DNA from: Bacteroidia bacterium
GTDB lineage: Bacteria > Bacteroidota > Bacteroidia > Cytophagales > Cyclobacteriaceae
NCBI GenBank assembly: GCA_012031955.1
Contig: JAAURZ010000087.1
Span: forward strand, 1-8,076
Reading direction: 5' to 3'
Length of the DNA stretch: 8,076 bases
Shown: positions 1-5,976 of the stretch, one piece after another
Layout: each line of letters opens with the position of its first letter
Position numbering within the stretch: position 1 is the first letter of the stretch
Translations under genes and position numbers: made by a program
Notes under the pieces: model-generated
Database searches by the model: none
What the model was told of the DNA's origin: nothing
The model's input: only the letters and a program-made list of their open reading frames with translations

Positions 1-164
1 CCGCCGCCCCAATGCGCACCGCCGGAGACGGACTGCACGCGCTTGCCGTTCACCTCGACCCAGGACGTGCTGTAGCCGTGCCACTGCCAATCCGGCGACG
101 CCCCGATGGGGTCCATGACGCGCTCGCGTAACACCTCCGGCAGCGCGCGGCCGAAGCGCTGCAG
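1..164 (-). CDS. Serine hydrolase (beta-lactamase/CubicO-like), internal fragment
   Basis: On the - strand, the frame whose codons end at positions 6, 3 and so on is open across this stretch. It reads like the C-terminal half of a serine hydrolase of the class C beta-lactamase/CubicO superfamily. Visible pieces in order are RFGRALPEVLRERVMDPIG, a WQWHGY stretch, SWVEVNGKRVQSVSGG and AHWGGG. The last resembles the Gly-rich third active-site motif region of related hydrolases, recalled from memory. The C-terminus lies beyond position 1. The N-terminal side stops where lyase sequence begins, near 150-172, so only about 55 codons are present. Base composition is very different from the rest: by hand count 129 of 180 bases are G or C in positions 1-180, against 62 of 120 in positions 181-300. 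The fragment probably comes from another genome or locus. The exact end of the fragment is uncertain by about 20 bases. Confidence 0.68.
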   Translation of the reverse strand, partial: MQRFGRALPEVLRERVMDPIGASPDWQWHGYSTSWVEVNGKRVQSVSGGAHWGG

Positions 165-1193
165 CAGGCGGGACTGAAGCCACTCAATATCCACCTGCGC
201 GAAGGCCTTGGTCTTATGAATGGCACATCGGCCATGACAGGCGTCGGCATGGTGAACCTGATTTATGCTAAACGATTGCTGCAATGCAGCGTGATGCTCT
301 CGGCCATCACCAACGAGTTGATGAAATCGTTCGACGACCATTTTTCCATGGAGCTCAACCAGGTGAAGCATCACCAGGGTCAATCGCAAATTGCTGAAGC
401 CATCCGCACCCTGCTCGCCGATTCCAAGTTGATTCGCAAACGACCCGATCACCTGTATCATCGTAAAATCGAAGAAGCGGTGTTCACCGATAAAGTGCAG
501 GAGTATTATTCCCTGCGCTGCGTTCCGCAAATACTTGGCCCCGTGTACGACACGCTCGGCCACGCCGAAAACGTGCTCGTGAACGAAGCAAATTCCGCCA
601 ACGACAACCCCGTGATCGACCATGAAAAAGAAATGGTATACCACGGCGGCAACTTCCACGGCGACTATGTGTCGCTGGAAATGGACAAGCTTAAGATTGT
701 GACCACCAAACTATGCATGCTGTCGGAGCGCCAACTGAATTACCTGCTCAACGACAAGCTCAACCAGAAGCTGACGCCGTTTATAAACCTCGGCAAACTC
801 GGATTGAATTTCGGTATCCAGGGCATGCAGTTTACTGCCACCTCTACTACGGCCGAAAACCAGACACTGTCGTACCCGATGTATTTACACAGCATATCCA
901 ACAACAACGACAATCAGGACATCGTGAGCATGGGATGCAACGCCGCGCTGATGACCAAACGCGTGATCGACAACACCATGGATGTGCTCGCCATACAAGC
1001 GATAGCGCTCATGCAGGCGATCGACTACCTGAAGTGCCAGCCGCGGTTGTCTTCGTTTACCGAATCGCTTTACCACAACATTCGCCAGATCATGCCGGCC
1101 ATCACCGAAGATCAGCCCCAGTACAAAAACATCCAGGCGGTGCGCAAGCACCTGCTGGCATTTTCTACATCGATTAAAATTGAAGAACAGTGA
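153..1193 (+). CDS. Aromatic amino acid ammonia-lyase (HAL/TAL family), 5'-truncated
   Basis: It removes ammonia non-oxidatively from an aromatic amino acid. In flexirubin clusters this enzyme is a tyrosine (or phenylalanine) ammonia-lyase supplying the cinnamate-type starter. An ATG occurs at 216, but family sequence continues upstream in frame (EALQQAGLKP, then EGLGLMNGTSAMTG), so 216 is internal and not the true start. Counting from the 216 Met, the conserved pieces are NGTSAMTG (2-9), YSLRC (98-102), the NP of SANDNP (131-132), GGNFHGD (144-150), TATSTTAENQT (207-217) and NQDIVSMG (233-240). These match the active-site segments of the family and, from memory, closely resemble Flavobacterium johnsoniae TAL. 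A complete member is about 500-520 residues. Roughly 170-190 N-terminal residues are missing, including the MIO-forming Ala-Ser-Gly and the residue that sets His/Tyr/Phe preference, so the substrate cannot be read here. As given, the product would be inactive. The stop overlaps the next gene's GTG start, indicating translational coupling. Confidence 0.9.
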   Translation, partial: EALQQAGLKPLNIHLREGLGLMNGTSAMTGVGMVNLIYAKRLLQCSVMLSAITNELMKSFDDHFSMELNQVKHHQGQSQIAEAIRTLLADSKLIRKRPDHLYHRKIEEAVFTDKVQEYYSLRCVPQILGPVYDTLGHAENVLVNEANSANDNPVIDHEKEMVYHGGNFHGDYVSLEMDKLKIVTTKLCMLSERQLNYLLNDKLNQKLTPFINLGKLGLNFGIQGMQFTATSTTAENQTLSYPMYLHSISNNNDNQDIVSMGCNAALMTKRVIDNTMDVLAIQAIALMQAIDYLKCQPRLSSFTESLYHNIRQIMPAITEDQPQYKNIQAVRKHLLAFSTSIKIEEQ

Positions 1194-1918
1194 ACTACGC
1201 ACTCGTTACCGGAGGATCCAGAGGCATAGGCAGGGCTGCCTGTCTTGCATTGGCGGCACAGGGTTACCACCTGCTTATAAATTACAAACAAAATGACGCC
1301 GAGGCCGGCAAAACCCTGGAGGGAGTAAAAGAAAAAGGAACCGGGGGCGAACTGCTGAAGTTCGACGTGTCCGATCCAAAGGCCGTCAAAAACGTGCTGG
1401 GCACCTGGATAGAAAGCCATCCCGACGATGCCATCGAAGTGCTTGTAAACAATGCCGGCATACGGCACGATGGCCTCATGGTATGGATGACCGACGAGCA
1501 GTGGGAGAGCGTACTCGGCTCCAGCCTCAACGGATTCTTTCACGTAACACGGCTCGTTGTCAACACCATGCTTACCCGCAAATACGGACGCATTATCAAC
1601 GTGGTATCGATTTCGGGCCTCAAAGGCACGCCCGGCCAGGTGAATTATTCGGCGGCCAAGGCTGGCATAATCGGAGCCACCAAAGCGCTGGCGCAGGAAA
1701 TAGCGCGTCGCGGCGTAACGGTGAATGCCGTAGCGCCGGGCTTCATACGTACCGACATGACGCAGGACCTCAACGAGCAGGAGCTGAAACGCATCATTCC
1801 CATGCAGCGTTTCGGCGATCCCGAAGAGGTGGCCTCGCTGATAGGGTACCTGGCGTCGCCGGCGTCGAGCTACATTACCGGAGAGGTTATTTCCATTAAT
1901 GGAGGTCTTTACTCCTGA
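1190..1918 (+). CDS. fabG: 3-oxoacyl-ACP reductase, FabG-like SDR
   Basis: This is a classical short-chain dehydrogenase/reductase of 242 residues, the usual FabG length. It is expected to use NADPH to reduce the 3-keto group of ACP-bound intermediates after each condensation. Visible elements are the nucleotide-binding TGGSRGIG (7-14), NNAG (87-90), the catalytic tetrad Asn114, Ser140, Tyr153 and Lys157 (in VNYSAAK), then PGFIRTDMT and a C-terminal YITGEVISINGG. All catalytic residues are intact. The start is GTG at 1190, overlapping the lyase stop (GTGA), and there is no better Met nearby. It is probably the pathway-dedicated ketoreductase of the aryl-polyene cluster rather than the housekeeping FabG, because it sits between the lyase and the ketosynthase. 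The gene symbol is given by family only. Confidence 0.93.
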   Translation: MNYALVTGGSRGIGRAACLALAAQGYHLLINYKQNDAEAGKTLEGVKEKGTGGELLKFDVSDPKAVKNVLGTWIESHPDDAIEVLVNNAGIRHDGLMVWMTDEQWESVLGSSLNGFFHVTRLVVNTMLTRKYGRIINVVSISGLKGTPGQVNYSAAKAGIIGATKALAQEIARRGVTVNAVAPGFIRTDMTQDLNEQELKRIIPMQRFGDPEEVASLIGYLASPASSYITGEVISINGGLYS

Positions 1919-1941
1919 TCCAAAGAATATTACCGCAGGCC

Positions 1942-1971
1942 TGTGAAGAACTTATTAATTAGCTATTTTTG
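1942..1971 (+). promoter_or_regulatory. Candidate Bacteroidota promoter upstream of first ketosynthase
   Basis: TATTTTTG at 1964-1971 fits the TAnnTTTG -7 element used by the primary sigma factor of Bacteroidota. Eighteen bases upstream is TGTG (1942-1945), only a weak match to the expected TTTG/TTG -33 element. Transcription would begin near 1978, leaving a leader of about 80 bases before the ATG at 2059. The same octamer also occurs inside coding sequence elsewhere in the window, so the match alone is modest evidence; its position in the AT-rich gap strengthens it. Confidence 0.4.
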
Positions 1972-1988
1972 CATGAGAGAAAATAGTA

Positions 1989-2013
1989 TGCATGCAGATA
2001 AATTCTGCGCGCA
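1989..2013 (+). promoter_or_regulatory. Possible stem-loop in the leader of the first ketosynthase gene
   Basis: GCAGA (1994-1998) and TCTGC (2004-2008) pair around a 5-base loop, taaat. Outside this lie a U-G pair, one A/C mismatch and three more pairs (TGC 1989-1991 with GCA 2011-2013). It lies between the candidate promoter and the start codon, so it would be in the mRNA leader. No T-run follows, so it does not look like a terminator. A role in mRNA stability or translation is only a guess. Confidence 0.3.
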
Positions 2014-2058
2014 GGCTGCAAATAGAATATTGTCGCGCAACAGTTGGTTATTAATTCA

Positions 2059-3282
2059 ATGAATCGGGTTGTCATTACCGGCCTGGGTATATACTCCTGC
2101 ATTGGCAAGGATCTTTCCGAGGTCAAGCAGTCGCTGTATACAGGCAAATCGGGTATCATATTCGATGCCGCACGCAAGGAAGCCGGGTATCGTTCTGCGC
2201 TGACTGGTTTTCTGGAGCGTCCGGCGCTGAAGGGTGTGCTCGACCGCCGGGCACGCGTGATGCTGCCCGAGCAGGGCGAATACGCGTACGTCGCCACCGT
2301 GGAAGCATTGCGCGAAGCAGGCATTGATCAGGATTGGATCGACCAGCGCGAAGTTGGAATCATTTACGGCAACGACAGTTCCGCACAGTCGGTGATCGAG
2401 GCGATCGATATAATCAGGGCGAAAAAAGATACCACGCTAGTGGGCTCGGCATCTGTATTTCAGGTGTTGAACTCTACCGTGAACATGAACCTGGCTACCA
2501 TTTTTAGGTTGAAAGGTGTCAATTTCAGTGTGAGTGCCGCATGTGCCAGCGGGTCGCACGCGATAGGGCTGGGATACATGTTTATTCGCAACGGCTTGCA
2601 GCACACCGTCATTTGCGGAGGCGCACAGGAAACGAACATTTACTCCATGGGCAACTTCGACGCCTTGGGTGCCTTTTCCGTTCGCGAAAATGATCCGCTG
2701 CGGGCCTCGCGTCCGTTCGACATGAACCGCGACGGCCTTGTGCCCAGCGGCGGTGCTGCCACCGTGATACTGGAAAGCCTTGAGTCGGCACAGCAACGCG
2801 GCGCGAAAATATTAGGCGAAGTGATCGGCTACGGTTTCTCGTCCAACGGAAGCCACATCTCCAACCCCAGTGTGGAAGGACCGAGGCGCTCATTGGAAAT
2901 GGCGATGAAAGATTCGGGATTGAAAAATTCCGAAGTCGACTACATCAACGCGCACGCCACCTCCACGCCGGCGGGCGACGCGAGCGAGGCCAAAGCCATC
3001 TTCGAAGTGTTCGGCGACAGCCGCACGCCTGTCAGTTCCACCAAGTCGATGACAGGCCATGAGTGCTGGATGGCGGGAGCGAGCGAAATAGTGTACTCGA
3101 TGTTAATGATGCGGGACTCGTTTGTAGCGCCCAACATCAATTTTGAAACACCGGATGAAGATTCCGCCAGGCTGAACATCATAAGCAAGACGTTAAACAA
3201 AAATATTGATGTATTTTTGTCGAATTCATTTGGTTTTGGAGGAACAAATTCTTCCTTGATTGTTAGAAAGTGGAATAACTAA
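2059..3282 (+). CDS. Beta-ketoacyl-ACP synthase (flexirubin/aryl-polyene ketosynthase 1)
   Basis: This condensing enzyme of the FabF/KAS II superfamily, 407 residues from the ATG at 2059, extends the ACP-bound polyene chain with malonyl units. The thiolase-fold triad is complete: Cys162 in AACASGSHAIG, His299 in INAHATSTPAGDASE and His334 in STKSMTGH. The C-terminal SNSFGFGGTNSSL loop is also present. The segment after the second His reads ECWMAGASE instead of the usual LLGAAGA of FabF, so the pocket near the active site differs from housekeeping enzymes. I chose ATG 2059 because the protein then begins MNRVVITGLG, as KAS proteins usually do; an in-frame TTG at 2044 would add five unconserved residues. 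The stop lies six bases before the ACP start. It probably works with the second ketosynthase at 5977-7089. Confidence 0.92.
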   Translation: MNRVVITGLGIYSCIGKDLSEVKQSLYTGKSGIIFDAARKEAGYRSALTGFLERPALKGVLDRRARVMLPEQGEYAYVATVEALREAGIDQDWIDQREVGIIYGNDSSAQSVIEAIDIIRAKKDTTLVGSASVFQVLNSTVNMNLATIFRLKGVNFSVSAACASGSHAIGLGYMFIRNGLQHTVICGGAQETNIYSMGNFDALGAFSVRENDPLRASRPFDMNRDGLVPSGGAATVILESLESAQQRGAKILGEVIGYGFSSNGSHISNPSVEGPRRSLEMAMKDSGLKNSEVDYINAHATSTPAGDASEAKAIFEVFGDSRTPVSSTKSMTGHECWMAGASEIVYSMLMMRDSFVAPNINFETPDEDSARLNIISKTLNKNIDVFLSNSFGFGGTNSSLIVRKWNN

Positions 3283-3288
3283 TTGAGA

Positions 3289-3546
3289 ATGGACAGAGCT
3301 AGTATCGTTGAACGTGTAAATGGCTTCCTGGTAGACGAGTTCGAGGTTGAGTCGGAAAAAATTCAGCCCGAAGCTAACCTGAAGGATACCCTGGAATTGG
3401 ATAGTCTGGACTATATTGACTTGGTGGTCGTGATTGAGAGCAATTTCGGATTTAAAGTCAAGCCAGAAGATTTTGCCGCAATCACAACGTTCGAAAGCTT
3501 TTACCAGTACGTATCCAACCGACTCATCGAAAAGGTAAATTCCTGA
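3289..3546 (+). CDS. Acyl carrier protein
   Basis: This is a small acidic protein of 85 residues with the phosphopantetheine attachment motif ELDSLDYIDLV; the modified serine is Ser39. It would carry the aryl starter and growing polyene as thioesters between the ketosynthases, reductase and dehydratase. The motif is DSLD followed by YIDL, unlike the DSLDTVE of housekeeping AcpP, which fits a pathway-specific carrier. The start is taken as ATG 3289 (MDRASIVERV); an in-frame TTG at 3283 immediately after the ketosynthase stop would add two residues. Many aryl-polyene loci encode two ACPs; only this one is visible here. Confidence 0.92.
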   Translation: MDRASIVERVNGFLVDEFEVESEKIQPEANLKDTLELDSLDYIDLVVVIESNFGFKVKPEDFAAITTFESFYQYVSNRLIEKVNS

Positions 3547-3548
3547 CC

Positions 3549-4433
3549 ATGCCCCAGTGGCAAGGCAAATCCAAAGGTACTCCCCTCGGCTACCAGATCT
3601 TTTGTTTTTGTAATCAAACACCTCGGCGTAAGGGCCGCTTACCTACTTCTTCGATTCGTAGCCGCCTACTATTTCCTGTTCTCCCGGGCTTCGTCGCGCC
3701 ACATCATTGCCTACTTCCGGCAGCGGCACCACTATTCGTACCCGCGCGCCCTCAGGAAGCTGTACACCAACTACTATAAGTTCGGCCAGACCATCATCGA
3801 CAAGGTGGTAGTGATGGCGGGCCTGGGCAGCCAGTTCACCTACGATTTCGATGGTGAGGAAAACCTGCACGAGATTGTGCGCCGCGGCAAAGGCGGCATA
3901 CTCATGAGCGGCCACGTGGGCAACTGGGAGGTGGCGGGCCACTTGTTGAAGCGTCTCGACACACGCGTGAACATAGTGATGTATGAGGCGGAACACGAAA
4001 AGATCAAAGCATACCTCGATGAGGTAACGGGAGGAAGAAATTTCAATGTCATTCCCATCCGCGACGACATCTCCCATGTGTATGCCATCGGCGAGGCCTT
4101 GCAAAAAATGAACTCATCTGCCTGCACGCCGACCGCTTTGTTGAGGGCAATAAAACCGTGACGCGCAACTTCCTCGGAGCGTCCGCCAGGTTTCCGTTGG
4201 GCGTCTTTAGCCTCGCCGCAACCTTTAAAGTACCAGTATCGATCGTATTCGCATTCAAGGAAACAGCGACCCACTACCATTTTTTTGGTAGCCCGCTCAT
4301 CGTGCCCGACAATAATATGGACCGGAAGCAGGCGGTTGATAATTTAATTGATAATTTTGTTCTGGCCCTGCAGGAAAAGGTAAGACAGTATCCCGAGCAG
4401 TGGTTCAACTACTACAACTTCTGGAAACACTGA
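3549..4433 (+). CDS. LPLAT/HtrB-like acyltransferase, interrupted by two frame changes
   Basis: This belongs to the lysophospholipid acyltransferase superfamily, closest in character to the lipid A acyltransferase (HtrB/LpxL) branch. Such enzymes transfer an acyl chain from ACP, probably at the inner membrane. In this cluster it may move the finished polyene to a lipid or resorcinol partner. Corrected, the protein is about 294 residues. It has a hydrophobic N-terminal stretch around YLLLRFVAAYYFLF, the catalytic HX4E motif HVGNWE with His at about 122, and later LHADRFVEGNKT and NFLGASARFPLG. The raw sequence is broken twice. The T-run at 3605-3609 has one base too many, and the A-run at 4103-4108 has one too few, so frame changes from that of 3549 to that of 3805 and back. 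The shifts cancel and the stop is the family-like end NYYNFWKH. Both lie in homopolymers and look like sequencing errors. Its TGA overlaps the next ATG. Confidence 0.85.
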
Positions 4434-4852
4434 TGCTTGCCACTAAAGAAGACATAACCCGGTACATACCCCAGCGCCCGCCGATGCTCATGGTTCACAA
4501 CCTGGTGGAAGCATCCGACGAAGCCGCCACCACCGAGTTGTACATCGATCCGGCCAACGTGTTTGTAAATAATGGATATTTAAGGGAACCAGGCCTCGTG
4601 GAAAACATCGCCCAGACGGCCGCAGTGCACGTCGGTTTTATGTGCGCACAGCAACACAAACCGGTGCCGATCGGCTACATAGCCGCTATCAAAAGCCTTC
4701 GGATCAATGCCCTGCCAAAACCCGACTCGATTATTTCAACACAGATTTCATTTGTGAACAAAGTAATGGACGTAACCGTCGTGGAGGGGCAGGTCACACA
4801 GGGGGAGCACGTGCTTTGCAAGTGCGAGATGCGTATTTTTGCTAAAACATAA
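4433..4852 (+). CDS. Hot-dog 3-hydroxyacyl-ACP dehydratase (FabZ/ApeP-like)
   Basis: This 139-residue hot-dog protein is of the kind found in aryl-polyene and flexirubin clusters, where it should remove water from 3-hydroxyacyl-ACP to form each double bond. The N-terminal YIPQRPPMLMVHNL aligns with the LPHRYPFLLVDRV start of FabZ, and LVENIAQTAA aligns with the FabZ helix carrying the catalytic acid (Glu57 here). The FabZ GHFPxxPxMPG segment, which carries the catalytic His in Pseudomonas FabZ, is replaced by a shorter NNGYLREPG without His. I recall this as a feature of this Bacteroidota subfamily, in which the protein may need a partner subunit. The start is ATG 4433, which shares bases with the acyltransferase stop (TGATG), so coupling is likely. 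An upstream GTG at 4400 would overlap the previous gene by 34 bases and add unconserved residues. Confidence 0.85.
   Translation: MLATKEDITRYIPQRPPMLMVHNLVEASDEAATTELYIDPANVFVNNGYLREPGLVENIAQTAAVHVGFMCAQQHKPVPIGYIAAIKSLRINALPKPDSIISTQISFVNKVMDVTVVEGQVTQGEHVLCKCEMRIFAKT
4815..4841 (+). promoter_or_regulatory. Weak candidate promoter for the exported-protein gene
   Basis: TTTG (4815-4818) and TATTTTTG (4834-4841) resemble the Bacteroidota -33 and -7 elements. The 15-base spacing is shorter than the usual 17-23, and the motif lies inside the end of the dehydratase gene. Transcription would begin near 4848, about 30 bases before the ATG at 4877. Confidence 0.22.
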
Positions 4853-4876
4853 GTTCAGTTTGTTAAATAAAATCCT

Positions 4877-5517
4877 ATGACAATCCGTAACTCAGTGCTT
4901 TCCATTTTGCTATTGACAGGTGTGACGACCGCTGGCTACAGCCAGTCGCCCAACGACATCTTCGACAAGAATACATCCATCACCTGGCTGGGGCTGGATT
5001 TTCTCAGGCACGTCTGATCGGCGACCGCGAGAAGTACGGCTCCACGTCCGACGTGAAGTACCTGCTGGAGCGATGGAACGACCTCATCATTAACGAGCCC
5101 GACAAATACGACGTGGCCGGAGCTATCGCCAAGAAAGAGGTGATCAACGCCATCGAAGTAACCAAGAACATGAACGCCAACGTGGACCCGACCGAACTGT
5201 TTTCTGAAAAGTCGGCCGACTTCCTGCACCTCAAGCCCGCCGACGTCGAGTCCATCATCGGCAACTACGACTTCGCCAACCTGTCCGGTATCGGCCTCAT
5301 GTTCGTGGTGGAGAGCTTCAATAAAATAAACGAGCAGGCTTCCGTCTACGTCGCCTTCATCGACCTGAGTTCCGGCCAGATTATCTTCACCGAGCGCGTG
5401 CAGGCGGCACCGCGCGGCTTTGGCATGCGCAACTACTGGGCAGGAGCCATCTTCGAAATGCTCAGTAAAATGAAGAAAAAGGAATTTGAATTGTGGCGTA
5501 GAAAATACGCTCGCTGA
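4877..5517 (+). CDS. Exported protein of unknown function, flexirubin-cluster associated, one frame change
   Basis: I do not know a function for this protein. From ATG 4877 it begins with a typical signal peptide: Arg at 4, a hydrophobic core LSILLLTGVTTA, and probable cleavage near AGYSQ/SPND. It should therefore be exported to the periplasm or outer surface. No lipobox Cys is visible. The mature part starts FDKNTSITWLGLDFSQ, which I recall as a recurrent start of small hypothetical proteins in Bacteroidota pigment loci. It continues with alternating charged and hydrophobic segments and ends in a Lys/Arg-rich tail, MKKKEFELWRRKYAR. The raw sequence breaks at the T-run 4999-5002: with one more T the frame joins smoothly (DFSQARLIGDREKYGS) to the part from 5053, giving about 213 residues. 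Without the correction translation stops after about 41 residues. Its conserved place in the cluster suggests a role in pigment transport or placement, which is inference only. Confidence 0.72.
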
Positions 5518-5549
5518 AATTATTACCACCAGTTTCAAGAGAAGGCTTC

Positions 5550-5962
5550 GTGCTGAAGGAAAATACAGAAGTAATCGTACGGTTTAACGAAGCCGATCCG
5601 CTGGGCATCGTATGGCACGGGCATTACATACGCTACTTTGAAGACGGCCGTGAGGCCTTCGGAAAAAATACGGCGTTTCGTACCTCGACTTTTATCACAA
5701 CGGCCTCGCAGTGCCCGTGGTGTCTGTCAACTGCGACTACAAGAAACCGCTCCGCTACGGCGACCACGTAATCGTTGAGGCCAGCTACGTGCCGCAGGCT
5801 GCAGCCAAGCTTACCTTTCAATACAGAATATTTGAAGCCACAAGCCGCGAGCTGGTTGCCACCGGGTCGTCGGTGCAGGTGTTTGTGAACGCCAAGTCAT
5901 TCGAGCTGTTGCTCACACTGCCGCCCTTCATCGAATTGTGGAAAAAACGCTGGAACGTATAA
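5550..5962 (+). CDS. Acyl-CoA/ACP thioesterase, 4HBT hot-dog family, one frame change
   Basis: This small hot-dog thioesterase is about 137 residues after correction, the usual length for 4-hydroxybenzoyl-CoA thioesterase relatives. The N-terminal signature FNEADPLGIVWHGHYIRYFE matches the D-x-x-G-I-V-x-H-x-x-Y consensus, with the catalytic Asp at 16. It would hydrolyse or edit a thioester on the pathway, for instance releasing the polyene carboxylate or removing stalled chains. The start is GTG at 5550, with a purine-rich agagaagg just upstream (5538-5545). The frame is broken at the A-run 5663-5668: one more A gives EAFGKKYGVSYLDFYHN and joins the segment from 5711 to the stop at 5960-5962. 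Without it the protein ends early, at about 73 residues with a scrambled tail. The shift looks like a sequencing deletion. Confidence 0.83.
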
Positions 5963-5976
5963 GCGCGACGCCCTGC

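Larger units (their letters stand above)
1919..2058. other. AT-rich intergenic region between reductase and ketosynthase genes
   Basis: This 140-base gap is the longest non-coding stretch in the cluster part of the window. It is visibly richer in A and T than the flanking genes. It holds a Bacteroidota-type -7 motif and, downstream of it, a possible hairpin (both listed separately). I see no open reading frame of note, no RNA gene and no convincing intrinsic terminator after the reductase; the short palindrome caggcctg (1936-1943) lacks a following T-run. The gap suggests that transcription may restart before the first ketosynthase. Confidence 0.6.

Noticed and set aside
50..250. Minus-strand 66-codon reading frame starting with ATG
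   Set aside because: It crosses the junction and is out of frame with the hydrolase reading, which matches a known family. Its content is Arg/Ser-rich, typical of a shadow frame in GC-rich DNA.
2044..2058. TTG start for the first ketosynthase
   Set aside because: It adds only five unconserved residues before the typical MNRVVITGLG start at 2059.
3212..3219. TATTTTTG, a possible promoter for the ACP gene
   Set aside because: It lies inside the ketosynthase coding sequence, has no TTG at a suitable distance upstream, and the ACP gene is only six bases from the ketosynthase stop.
3643..4104. Minus-strand 153-codon open frame opposite the acyltransferase
   Set aside because: The + strand carries the HX4E and LHADRF motifs of a known family; the antisense frame shows no recognisable domain.
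4103..4108. Programmed ribosomal frameshifting at the A-run
   Set aside because: Similar breaks occur in four unrelated genes, and some are in T-runs or a simple TT. No common slippery heptamer or downstream structure is seen, so sequencing error is simpler.
4936..5538. Minus-strand 200-codon open frame opposite the exported protein
   Set aside because: The + strand encodes a signal peptide and a coherent protein with one base restored. The antisense frame has a His/Val/Gly-rich composition expected from a mirror of real codons.
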